Of a stretch of DNA of 64,000 nt, positions 34,233 to 44,220 are shown piece after piece. The DNA comes from Prorocentrum cordatum (Eukaryota > Sar > Dinophyceae > Prorocentrales > Prorocentraceae): the NCBI GenBank assembly GCA_963575745.1, contig CAUYUJ010016158.1, forward strand, positions 136,501 to 200,500, read 5' to 3'. The translations under genes and the position numbers were made by a program. Under the pieces are notes generated by a model. That model saw only the letters and a program-made list of their open reading frames with translations. It was not told the DNA's origin and searched no databases. Numbering within the stretch: position 1 is the first letter of the stretch; each line of letters opens with the position of its first letter.

Positions 34233-34728
34233 GGCGGCGCCGCCCGCAAAAACCGCCAATCGCCCCAAACGGCGGAGGCAACGACGGCGACCGCTATGGA
34301 GGCGACGGGCGGCACCGCCCGCAAAAGCCGCCAGTCACCCCGAGATGGTTAAGCCAAGTAACCCCAGGTGCAAGCACTGGTTCGGGAATAATGGTAGTGC
34401 AGCACGGCATGCGATGGTATCGCTTGAAATGCTGCGCAATGCAATCGCGCGCAACCCTGGTGCGCCAAGCTGTGCTATTCATGGCTATGCGATGCGGGTA
34501 TGATACACTATGCAGTAGCGTGCTACGCGGCACTGTGGTTTTTGGATCGGCACGGCCATTTGATGTTTGTGTCAACGTAATGCAACGCATGCGTTCAGAT
34601 TGCCATTGCTGTTGTTATGCTTTGCGATGCTATGCTCTGGGACGCTGTTTCACAACGCAGCGCAGCATGGCACATCCCGCCATGACATTGCATCGCATAG
34701 CACAGTACATCATCCAGCGTGCACCTAG
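33466..34728 (+). other. Intron 2 of the three-exon gene, holding R2 copy 2
   Basis: GT-AG intron of 1263 bases (GTGTCA to ACCTAG) joining KDLNAG to EFAALNVQLKAYG in phase 0. About half is the R2 repeat. The rest (34390-34720) has ATGCGATGC-type words without clear period. Confidence 0.7.
33780..34390 (+). repeat. R2 composite repeat, copy 2
   Basis: Same order as copy 1: TTAGCCAGCGTGGACCCC lead, an array of about 15-base units around GTGGTGCAATCTATG (33830-34130), GGCGACGGCGAC array with GCGCCGCCCGCAAA (34140-34340), then CGAGATGGTTAAGCC and GCAAGCACTGG (34370-34380) followed by TTCGGGAAT. Confidence 0.85.
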
Positions 34729-34998
34729 GAGTTTGCTGCCCTGAACGTCCAGTTGAAGGCCTACGGCGTTCCAGGGGTCTCGCGGTCACAGGAGGAGGCC
34801 GACGCTATCAAGAAGGCGAAGGTCACGCACACGAGCTGGATGATAATGAACACATACAAGAAGGTCAAGGACCCGTCGGCGATGGCCGTCACAGTGGCGA
34901 AGGTGTATATGGAGTTCACGTCCAACCTCGGCGGGAAGCTGAATCAGCTCCACGACGGCATCCAGAAGAAGATCGGCCCGCTGGTTTCGGTTTCGTAG
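34729..34998 (+). CDS. Three-exon gene, exon 3 (C-terminus)
   Basis: Ninety codons including the TAG stop, beginning EFAALNVQLKAYGVPGVSRS after the TAG of the acceptor CACCTAG. Helix-rich and charged like the end of exon 2, ending IGPLVSVS. Phase 0 matches the donor at 33466. No known motif. The likely 3' untranslated region follows, with a run of eight or more T at 35041. Confidence 0.7.
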   Translation, partial: EFAALNVQLKAYGVPGVSRSQEEADAIKKAKVTHTSWMIMNTYKKVKDPSAMAVTVAKVYMEFTSNLGGKLNQLHDGIQKKIGPLVSVS

Positions 34999-36649
34999 GC
35001 AGCCCCCTGTGCGCCACCGCCCAGCCTCTCAAGCTCGCTGTTTTTTTTGTTTGCTAGCTGGCATCGGCGCCCCAAGCTCGCTGGCGTCGGCACCTCGGGG
35101 CCGTCTGCCCGCTAGCGCCCCGCGGCCTCGCTCTCCCAGGGGGGCGCCACCGGGACAGAGAGAAACAGCACATCCCCAAAGCAAACGCACCCCCAGGGGC
35201 CCCGCCAGCAATTGCATCAGTGGCCAATGCTCGGCTGCGCGTTTTCGAGCGCATCTAGAATCCAGCGGGCGACGGAGATGACGTCGCCCACGTTGCTTGC
35301 AGGCGCCTAACCGACAAGGCCTGCGCGGTCGCAGAGTGCCCCCCCCTGCCCGTTCGTCTGTTCTCCGCCTGTCCGCTCGTCTGATCTCGCCCCTCCTGAG
35401 GGGGCCCCAGGGGCAACGATTTCGTTCAGAGGGATGCCGTCAGACTGGGAACTGGCAGCGGATCAGGCGGAGTAGGAGGAATGAGGATAAGGAATGGCGG
35501 TGATGATTGCAAGTGACGAGTGTGGATGCGGTGAGAGGGCACGGCGGATAAAGGATGAGGATACCAACGAGGATGCGGAGGAGTACGAAAAATAATGACA
35601 ACGTGAGGGTGGGAGGAGGGGGGAGAGGATAGCGAGGGGCGAAGAATGAGAACAACGCACGGAGATGACAGGGGGATGCGGGAGGACATGATAAAGGCGA
35701 CAAGTAGAGGAAGGTATGGCGACGGAGGGCCGCGCGAGAGGAGGATCCTTCATTCGAACCAATTGCCGACTCGGAACGGTTCCCCCATGCCCCCATGTCT
35801 GGTTTACATCATTGTCGGGTTTCCTGTCTGGGCTCCTGGGCCACTGTCTGCCGCGACTTCCGTTTCATCAATACCCCCCCTACCCCATTCCCAATTCGAG
35901 TCGGCAATCGGTTTGAAATGCAATCCCCGCCGCTCCTTCCCCCCACCCCTTGTTCGCGGTGAACCAGCTGGCACCAGGGCCGCCCAGCTAACCCGCCGCG
36001 CGTGCTAATGTCCGTGGTGTTGTTGTATCGTTTCTTTTCTCTGCTTGCCCCAACCCCTCTCTCGCCTCTCATGTCCTCCTCTTCTTTGGTCTACCTCTTT
36101 GTTCTTCATTTGCCACTCTGCGGGGACTTGGTATGTGTTTTCCGTCATTCCTGGGCCCTGCCCTCTTCCTTTAAATATCCACATCGTTCTTTCCACCTTA
36201 TCATTCCTGTTTTCTCGTCCAAACACTTCCCCCTCCGCCCCTTATCACATAAAAGCACCGTGCCGCGGCTGGGTCTCCCTCTGCAGCGCCATCCGCGTGA
36301 GGGGTGCCGACTTGTCGCTCGGGCGTCAGAGGTGTGCATCAGAGTGGTTGCAGTCGGCGTTTCTTGTGTGCTAGATCTGCGTGAGGGGCGTGGCGACTTG
36401 AGTCGATGAGGCTTCCAAGCATGATCATTGGGACTCTTGCTGGATCGTCCTTTTGGGTGCGATCCACACGCGGGGCGTTCGACCTACCTGTCGTCTTCCT
36501 TGCGGTTCCGATCGTGGTTTGGTTCGCGTGCCAGTGGCCTCTTCGCTTGGAGCTCCAGGGTTTCAAGAGAGCCACTGCGACGACGGCCGAACCTTCAAAC
36601 GCCAGAGCGCGAGCGGACGTTACGGCTACTGGTGCGCCGCGTGGTATGA
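34999..36649. other. No supported gene
   Basis: 3' region of the preceding gene, then mixed sequence: purine-rich at 35460-35760 (GGATGAGGA words) and pyrimidine-rich at 35850-36250. Frames are short or low in complexity. Confidence 0.4.
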
Positions 36650-36830
36650 ACAAGAAAATTGTGTTTCTTTGTTGGTTCATGTTTTTTTTTTTTTTCGCGA
36701 TCGGCCGTTGCGTCGGCCCTTGATTGTTTTGCTTTTTCCGCTTGATTGTTTTTTGCCTTTGTCCACCGTGTGCTCGGGGCGACGCGGGGGATTGTTCAGT
36801 CTGATTGTTCGGCCGTGTGGCCCTTAGGTC
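36650..36830 (-). repeat. ACAATCAAA-type repeat, copy 3 (inverted)
   Basis: TTGATTGTTTTG words, the reverse complement of the repeat at 6440-6600 and 21725-22385, with a T-rich run at 36683-36694. Confidence 0.55.
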
Positions 36831-37220
36831 CACATCGACATCACGGGACTATCAAGGCCCTGTCGCTGATCGATCGGCGACGCATCGCCGATTCCAGGTC
36901 GAGGCATCCCCCCCTGTCGTTGCCCCTCGCCTTTCTGTCTTCCGACGAAGGCATCTATACACCACCACCGTGTCAGGCCAGGATGGCCCTGGCCCTGGCA
37001 CGGTGGTGGCGCGTGGATGCCTTCTGCGTTCATCCGCCACAGGCCCCTCGCGTCGTGCAGGAGCGCATCGGGCCACTGCCGGATCGAGCCAAAGGGCACG
37101 ACGTTTGCGTGCAGTGCAACCAGCTTTGGCCCCGCCGCAGGGCGCTCTCCCGGTGCCTTCGAGACCTCTGGCGCCGGGAGGCCCTGGAAAACCAGCTACG
37201 TGAGCCGATCCTCTGGTCTT
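36831..37220 (+). other. Possible coding fragment upstream of the LINE
   Basis: A plus-strand frame across about 36950-37210 (FCVHPPQAPRVVQERIG, then HDVCVQCNQLWPRRR) looks protein-like with a C-x2-C pair and a basic tail. It could be the worn C-terminus of another retroelement. It runs directly into the CCT tract. No start or stop can be fixed. Confidence 0.25.
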
Positions 37221-37515
37221 CCCCCTCCTCCTCCTCTTCCTCCTCCCGTCCTCCTCCTCCTCCCCTCCTCCTCCTCCTCCTCCTCCTCCTCCTCCTCCCT
37301 CCTCCTCCTCCTCCTCCTCCTCCTCCTCCTCCTCCTCCTCCTCCTCTTCCTCCTCTTCTCCTCCCTCCCTCCTCCTCCTCCTCCTCCTCCTCCTCCTCCT
37401 CCTCCTCCCCCTCCTCCTCCTCCTCCTCCTCCTCCTCCTCCTCCTCCTCCTCCTCCTCCTCCTCCTCCCTCCTCCTCCTCCTCCTCCTCCTCCTCCTCCC
37501 TCCTCCCTCCTCCCT
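37221..37515 (+). repeat. CCT/TCC microsatellite
   Basis: Nearly pure CCT with a few CTTC and CCCT interruptions, about 295 bases. Ser, Leu, Pro and Glu/Arg/Gly frames across it are artefacts. Confidence 0.95.
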
Positions 37516-37839
37516 AAGGCCCCAAGCCGTCGGAGGCATTTCCTGGCGGTGCGTTTTGCCATTGCAGTCTGCATGCCGTTCGTTCTTCCACATTGTCCAT
37601 TTCAGATCGGCCTCGGGCCTGGCGTGCCAGCCGCCAGGCGGCCATCCGCGCATCCGCGGAACACGGCTCGAGAGGAGCCAAGGGAGTCCGCGTCTCATCG
37701 TTGCGAACGCTATCGGAGGGCGGACGATCGGTTTGTTTTGAGACTCGTTGCCTCCCACGATCGAATTCGCGATTTAGATTTGATAGAAAGGATTCAGGAA
37801 GCTGAGGAACTCTTGAGTTCACATCATTCTTCGCAGTCA

Positions 37840-39097
37840 ATGAGCACTTGGACGTGTTCACAATGTGGAGTTTCAAATTTCTTGAAAGGATCTTCGCGCC
37901 GTTCTTGTTCTTCAGTCTTTCAGGGCCACCCTGGTGCAGCGACCTCTCGTCGGCCAGCAAAGGGGCGAGGCAAGGCCTCAGCAGAGGGCTTTGTGCGGGA
38001 CCCGTGGGTCCGCACGCCCCAGTCGCAGGGCGCGCAGCCCGAGGGGCCAGGCGCGCGCCCGCGAGCTGCGAGGCGAGCCCTCAGCCCTGCTGTGTCGTTC
38101 GCAGGAGACGAAGGGGGGGACGAGGATCGGCAGCCTCTTGGGATCATGCCAGCATTGCCGAGAGCTGCCAGATATCACTTTCGATACCTTGGGGACTTGC
38201 CGCCAGAGGCGAGTGCTTCGGATAGAAAGCAATATATTGCCAAGCGACGTCAGGAGCTCAAGACCCTCGCAGCTTCGATTCGCATGAAGGACGATATCAG
38301 CGAGAGCTCAGAGGACGAGAGAGAATGGTTCAGTGCATTGCTCACGGCCATCCATTTGCGTCGCCCGTGGCAAGACCAACACGATCGTCAGACTTCTGCT
38401 CCCGGCCGTTCTCGAGCTCGATTGGATCATTTGAGTTCTTCTATAGGGAACATGGAAAACGAGTTGGAGGTCTCACGCCAGAAGAGGGACGTTGCAGACG
38501 AGTGGGTCAATCGCCGCGAGCGCGCGCTGCAGGAGATCTCCGAGGAGCGTCCCGGGAATCACCCAGTTCCAGTGGATGGAGGAGAGCCAGCCGTGGCGCC
38601 TGCGCCTCGCCCGCGACAAGTGGGACTTCAGCGGCCGCAGCCGATGATGGTGGACCCCATCGGAGCAAGAGGTGACGAGAACTCCACAGACAGCACCACC
38701 CATCCAACCTGGACATGTCCCAGATCTCGCATCCATTCAGCAGCAGCTGGCCTCGATGACAGAGGCTATGAATTCGCACCAGTCCAGCGTAGACGCTCAC
38801 GTGTCCACGCGATCGCAGCAGATTGCAGGTGTCAGTGCGCGTCACGATGCATTAGTCATGGCTATTCGGCCGCAGCACACTCCAGAGCAGCAGGCGCTCT
38901 TGGTTGGGCGCCGAGCTGCCGCGCCATCGCCGGGCCCCGCCCTCAACCAACCTCCCCCGCCAGCTGGCGCCCCGCCTCCTGCCACCGCGTCCCGAGCTGT
39001 TTCAAGGTCGCCTCGTGGCGCTGCAGGTGGAGAGAGGGCGAACGCGGCGACAGAGGCAGCTGCCACGGCGGCCTCAGAGGCGGACAAGGTGGGGTAG
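37840..39097 (+). pseudogene. LINE ORF1-like: zinc finger and coiled coil, frameshifted
   Basis: Starts MSTWTCSQCGVSNF at 37840. The motif W-x-C-x2-C-G-V-x-N-F is the start of a RanBP2-type zinc finger, a nucleic-acid-binding fold common at the N-terminus of dinoflagellate LINE ORF1 proteins. The second Cys pair should follow, but the sequence reads SSRRSC, so one ligand appears changed to Arg. Next come a basic disordered part, a charged region near 38200-38330, and a coiled coil (MENELEVSRQKRDVADEWV). Around 38680 the coding signal moves one frame over (38672-39097) and continues DLASIQQQLASMTEAMNS and a Pro/Ala-rich end with a stop at 39095-39097. RNA binding is the family's expected role; this copy is damaged. 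Confidence 0.6.
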
Positions 39098-39324
39098 CAT
39101 CACCGCCCGCTCTCCGATCAACCAGGATCTCGATCTCCTGGATGGGAGCGGGCAGCCTCTGTATCGCACGCTAAAGTCTGACAAACCACAAGCGGGCGCC
39201 CTAGTTGACTCTCTTAAGGTGCCTTGGGACTTCAGTATATGCCAGGACTGGGAGCCCCTCTCTGCCTTTCTGTTGCATTCATCCCTGTCTTGCCTCTCTA
39301 TTCCCCCCCTTGGTCTCGCAGCTT

Positions 39325-39830
39325 CCAGTGCAGTAACCTCATAGTTTACGCGGATGGATCTGGGGGCGCGTCATCTAGCCCCCCCGCTTGGGCGTTCGCA
39401 GTCGCGGCCGAGGAGCCAGATCAGAGCAGGCAGTTCGGGAGTATTCTCTCAGGAAAACTGGGCGGGGATCATCGTGCCCCCCCCCCCCCCCCAGCCTTCG
39501 CAGTTTGTGGTGTGGGGTCGTCGTTCTCATCTGGGCGATTTCCTGGTCGCATCGAGCAGGTGTAGACTCAGCCGCTTTCTATCTTGACAATTTGCCGGCG
39601 GCGCGTGCTGCTGGGGGAATCGCAAACATCCCGCCAGTGAACGGATATTCCACTGCGATGCGCCCCCTAGTTTTGCTTGTTCAGGTTGAGCGCAAACTCT
39701 CGTTTGTTCATGTGCGAGCACGCGAGGGCGACCCGCTCAATGAGTTGGTTGACTCGCTGGCGGCGCTTGCTATCCTGAATGTCGCCCCCTCTCCCCCACC
39801 GGCGTCCGTGGGGAGCTCTGTTGGGTGACG
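39325..39830 (+). pseudogene. LINE RNase H domain, frameshifted
   Basis: Begins LIVYADGSGGAS with the first catalytic Asp (YADGS) and PAWAF, as in RNase H type I. It continues in another frame with YLDNLPAARAAGG (a candidate Asp) and ends VHVRAREGDPLNELVDSL, which matches the RNase H end motif HVRxHxGxPxNExxDxLA including the last catalytic Asp. The frame change falls at or near a 16-C run (39477-39492). RNase H in LINEs degrades the RNA strand of the RNA-DNA hybrid. Its place before the endonuclease is unusual, since LINEs with RNase H usually carry it after the reverse transcriptase. Confidence 0.7.
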
Positions 39831-40909
39831 CCCTCGTTGCCGAATGGGCGCGGCTTGAGAAGCTTGGGCCGTCGATGGGAGCCCAGCGCCCCCCGCTACA
39901 TGACGGTAAGATGGCCCTTGTATCAGATGCGCCAGGCCATTGGAGATCCCCCCCGTGGTCACAGCCTCTAGGTGTGGAGCATGATCTCCCCTTTTCTGTC
40001 GCGCAGATACCTCATGAACAAGTTGTTGATTGTAAAATCCAGTTTGTGCTTGGATTTGCCAATGTTATGTCGCTGCAGGCTGCCAAGAGAGGACCTCCGA
40101 AGAGGGTCGGTTTGTTTGTGTCTGGTAGGCCACGGATGCTTGCCAACCAATTCTCCAAACAGGGCTTGCACATCATCGGCGCTGTGGAGTCTCGCATGCC
40201 TCGGCGGGGATGGGCGCACATAGGGGGCGATCTCGTTCTCCATGGTCCGAGGACCGAGCATGCTACTCATGCTTGTTCTTTGTGGCTTAGGCGCAGCGTG
40301 CCGTTTGCCCCATCAGCTCTCAGCCAGCGCGATCACACGCGACGTGGTCACGGTTGTTCTTGCCATTCCTACGGTCCGAGTGGTTAACGTCGCAATCGGG
40401 GATGCTACCTTCTCTTTCTGCGCAGGCCATGCCCCGCATACTAAATGGCACAAGCTGGAGATCAAAGAATGGCGGGATAAGTTTGATATTATCGTTAAAG
40501 CAGCCCGCCTCCATACCCCTCGCGCCCCTGTGCTTGTGGACGCTAATGCTGCTGTTGGGCCTGTGGCCTTGCCAGCTATGGGGGCCCTTGCCAAGGAGAG
40601 TGACAACTTCAATGGAGAATGCCTCCGCCGCTTCCTCCTTGCTTCTTCCTTCTTTGCCCCTCTACCTTTGTTGGGGGCCCGCTCAAGGCCAAGACGTGGG
40701 CCCCGCCGCGGGGCTTCTTCCCCGCCCGTAGGTTAGATTACATGTGTGCTCCACTTGATCTCCAGCACGCCGTCGCGAGGCCGTGCGTCAACGATGCCAT
40801 TGACCTGGCGGTCAAGCGCCCCGACCATTTGCTCGCGCAGTTGCAAGTTGGTATCACATTACTTGCATTGCGTAATTTTCATGGAATTCTAGAGGCAAGC
40901 CCAGACTAG
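39831..40909 (+). pseudogene. LINE APE-type endonuclease domain, frameshifted
   Basis: First part: FANVMSLQ, LANQFSKQGLHIIGAVESR, the N-terminal block of exonuclease/endonuclease/phosphatase-fold LINE endonucleases with the metal-binding Glu (usually in QER or QESR; here VES). Second part in another frame: VNVAIGDATFSFCAGHAPH (HAPH at 40428-40439) and VLVDANAAVG (Asp-x-Asn at about 40539-40547), both hallmarks of the fold. Third part: RRLDYMCAPLDL, the I/LDY-type block. The usual final SDH motif is not clear. Family role: nicking target DNA to prime reverse transcription. At least two shifts (near 40240 and 40650) inactivate this copy. Confidence 0.75.
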
Positions 40910-43015
40910 ACCGTGCTAAGCTTCAAGACGAGGATGTGTTGAAAGCGTTTGAGGAGTGCACGCAGAACTGCCCCCGGCCGTCTTGGGAGGTCCCCCCGCC
41001 CAGGCACTGTGAGATTAACAACAAGTATGTTAAAGCAGGTATGACCAAGTTTTTTCAAGTCGAGCCTGAAGTCGAGAAGTTGGGACACCCGCCTGAGACG
41101 GCCATGCAGATTGAGGCCCTTCATCTCACCAGGCGTTCCTTGCGCCAGCTGCGGTCGGCAGCGACGCTGTTGAGCGCTCGCAGTACTTTTGCAGGATGGA
41201 GGCAAGCCAGTTGGTCTAAGTCTTGGGTATCGGGTCTTCCGACTTCTTTCGTCTTTCGTCGTCTCGTTCCTCCCCCCTCCTCCGCGCCTTCTGGGCGTGG
41301 AGAGACGTCCGAGACAGTCGAGATCGACATGCCCGCCTCATTCTTCATTCGGCGACGGTCCCAGAAGCTTGCCTCCACATCTCTGCGCAGCTCGGCCCCA
41401 TCCCCCAACAGGCGCATGCCACCGTTAGGGCAGCACTAAAGATGAGGTGGAAGAGGCGAGGACGCGGCAGGGTCAACCTTCCAGCTTTGGCCACTTGTGA
41501 CTTTGCTGCTGTATCCTCCTGGCTCACTCCTCTCCTGCCCTCTAAGAAGCCTCACCTGAGTGGGGGCATTCTCTGGCGTTCTCGTCTTCTTGCCATTAGG
41601 TTCTCCCCAATGCACTTGGCTTGGCGAGCCGTTTGTATTGGAGGTCAATCGTCGAGTCTCGTTGTGCGCAGCGGATAAACTGAGGAGCATTGCCAAAGAA
41701 GTTTCGGATGCCTGGTCGGCAAGGGAGCATGCCAAGGCTTACGCCTCCCTCCGCGCACTTGGCGGGTCAGGTAAGCGTCACAAGCTGCTCAAAGTTCTTC
41801 TCTCGGTCAAGTTGCCTGGCGGGGCGTTTGCGCCCACAGTGCCCCTAGCACATCAGAGGTGGATGGAGCACTTTGCAGGCCAGGAGCTGGCGGCGGTGGT
41901 CTCACCTGCCTTATTTGCCTTCGTGTTTGTAGATAGGCCTATGGAGGATCTTGGGCTGGATAGGTCTTGGAGGTCGGTTCCCACCCTCATGGAGTTCGAA
42001 CGTTCCCTGAGAAACACTGGCCCTGCGGCTGCTGGTCCTGATGGCCTCCATGGGGCTTTCGTCCGGGCTTGCGTTCCCTTCCTTGCCCCTGCGTTTTTTC
42101 CCCTCGCGCTCAGAAGCGCCATGTTGCTCTCGGAGCCGGTTCAGTGGAAAGGGGGGGATCTGCCGCCGCACATACCTAAGGGAAGGGGGGATATCTATGC
42201 AACGTCAGCGCCCAGGTCAATTCTCGTTGCATCGCATATAGGCAAGAGATATCACTCCTGCCTCCGAACCAGGATGCTGCCAGTGCTGCGCAGCGTCGTC
42301 GGGCAGCATCAGTTTGCATGTATCCCTGGCAGAGGCACTCCGATGGTTAATCTCTCAGCGCGCATCCTTCAAAGGCTTGCCTCGGCCAAAAAGTGGCGCG
42401 TCGCGTTCCTTTTTGTTGATGTTACCAACGCACTTTATTCGTGTGTTCGAGAGCTGGTTCTGGCCACGGACACATCTGAGGCGTCTCTGCTAGCTTTGCT
42501 AAGGACCACAGGACTCCCCGATGGATGCTCGCCGCGCCTGCAGGAGCGGCTGCAGCATATCCCGCTTCTACATAGGAATGATCTTCCATAACATTATGTT
42601 GCCATGGTCCAGGAGGTCTTTCGTATGGGGTGGTTTCAGGTCCCAGGTGCCGAAAAGCTGGCCATCATTCACCAGGGTACTCGGCCAGGGGCCCATTCGG
42701 GGACGCGATCTTTATTTTTGTCATTGCGGAGCTTACGGCCAAAGTTTCAGAGGAGCTGGCACGCGAGGGGCTTGTGTTTAAGGTCCCTCAGCCATCTGAT
42801 TGGTTTGCTACAGAACCTTCCCCTGAGTTGCTTCCTTTCCCTGGCATGGTCTATGCAGACGACTCTTGCTTTGTCTTTGTGTCTCGTTTCGACAGGTTTC
42901 GCCAGGACCTGCCGGTGTTTTGCCGAGTTGCCCTCAACGCTTTTGCTCCGGTCGGTCTTGTTCCCCATCTCAAGGTAGGAAAAACCGAGATCCTGATGGA
43001 TGTCAGAGGCGCATG
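40910..43015 (+). pseudogene. LINE reverse transcriptase, frameshifted
   Basis: The fingers block PAAAGPDGLHGAFVRACVPF lies near 42030. IPKGRGDIYATSAPRSILVA with GKRYHSCLR follows (conserved KGRG...RSI block), then FLFVDVTNALYS (motif A with the first catalytic Asp) at about 42410. Motif B QGTRPG near 42680 is interrupted by a frame change that moves to FGDAIFIFVIAEL. Motif C is MVYADD (YADD at 42852-42863), the remaining two catalytic Asp residues, followed by HLKVGKTE. This order is diagnostic of non-LTR reverse transcriptase. 40910-41560 is the less conserved region between endonuclease and palm, also shifted. A stop at 43013 closes the YADD frame. Confidence 0.85.
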
Positions 43016-44220
43016 AGCCCCCGCATTTCGCAAGGAGCTGTTTTCTCAGCAGGAACCCTGCATTTCGGTCCCGGGGCTTGTTTGTGGGGGTAATGCGATC
43101 TCTGTTGTCAGGTCCTCCCTGCATCTAGGGTCAGTGCTCGACGACAAGGGTTCCCTGGGCCCCGAAATCACTCACAGAGATAGGGACGCAAACGGCGCCA
43201 TGAAGACTTTGCGCAAGGCGATCTCCAAGGCGCCTGGCGAGGACATGGCGCCCAAGCTGATCTTCCATGATAGCCTCTCGCTCAACGCTGCCATGTATGC
43301 CTCTGGGGCCTGGTATTCCCTGCTCAAATCGGATTTGGCCAGATTCCAATTGTCGTACGTTAGACGATGCCGATCGATCCTTTGGATACCTCGCTTCGAA
43401 AAAGGTGGTCCCACGGATAAGGCTATATTGGCAGCTGCTGAGCGTCCGCTTGCTTCCTCTCTCTTGAGAGTATCTAGACTCAGACTGTTTTGCCAGGTTT
43501 TGCACGACGGCCCTGTTCCACTCAGGGCTATCATTCAAGAAGAGTTTAGAGTTTCCAAGACGGGCTGGCTGCAAGAAGTGCTAGGAGACTTGGACTGGCT
43601 CCGGTGCTCTCATTTTAAGTTTGCAGATTTTTCTCTTCCCAGTCTTGAGCCTATTCCTTGGGTTAAGGAAATTATGCGTTCGCCGTCGGCATGGAAACGC
43701 ACTCTCAAGGAGGCTCTAAATGCATCGGCGGATCGTTTGAAAAGGGATGTCAAGGCTAGAGCGTGGGAGATCAGAGTGCTCAACGAGCTGCCCTCCCGAG
43801 GATCAGCTGTGCTGTCACTTCGGCGCGGCCAGGTTCGATTCGGTTCGATCGTTGGACGAACACATCAGCACTAACCATTTTTCTTATACGGACTTAGCTC
43901 GGGCACGAGCGGCTTGCCTCAAGTTTTGCTCGTCGCGCAGCCTCTTGCTGCGACGCGTCGCGTCCTGGCGGCCTTCCTGTTTAGTTTTTTACTTGAAGCA
44001 CATCGCTCCCATGTCGGTGGTAGAGCGAGATGCTCTGACAGTCCTGGAAAAGCAACAGAATCAGGAGTTGACTCGGCTGGGGAGATGGCATTCATATTCC
44101 GCTTTCCAGTCGTTTACCTCCCAGGTCTTCTCCCTCTCGATGCGTTGGCGGTTCATGACAATTATCCCCCTGCTGAGGCCTCCAGGTATTTTGCAGATAC
44201 AGTAGCAGCTATCACAGGTT
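43016..44220 (+). pseudogene. LINE post-RT region with zinc-finger remnant
   Basis: A frame over 43134-43874 (AAMYASGAWYSLLKSDLARF, RRCRSILWIPR) fits the usual helical region after the reverse transcriptase palm. The next frame (43747-44205) contains CCHFGAARFDSVRSLDEH and STNHF, a C2H2-like pattern that typically follows it. The two overlap in different frames, so another shift lies between. Likely nucleic-acid contact; inactive here. Confidence 0.55.

Noticed and set aside
36852-37758. Minus-strand Arg/Glu/Gly-rich frames
   Set aside because: Produced by the CCT/TCC microsatellite.
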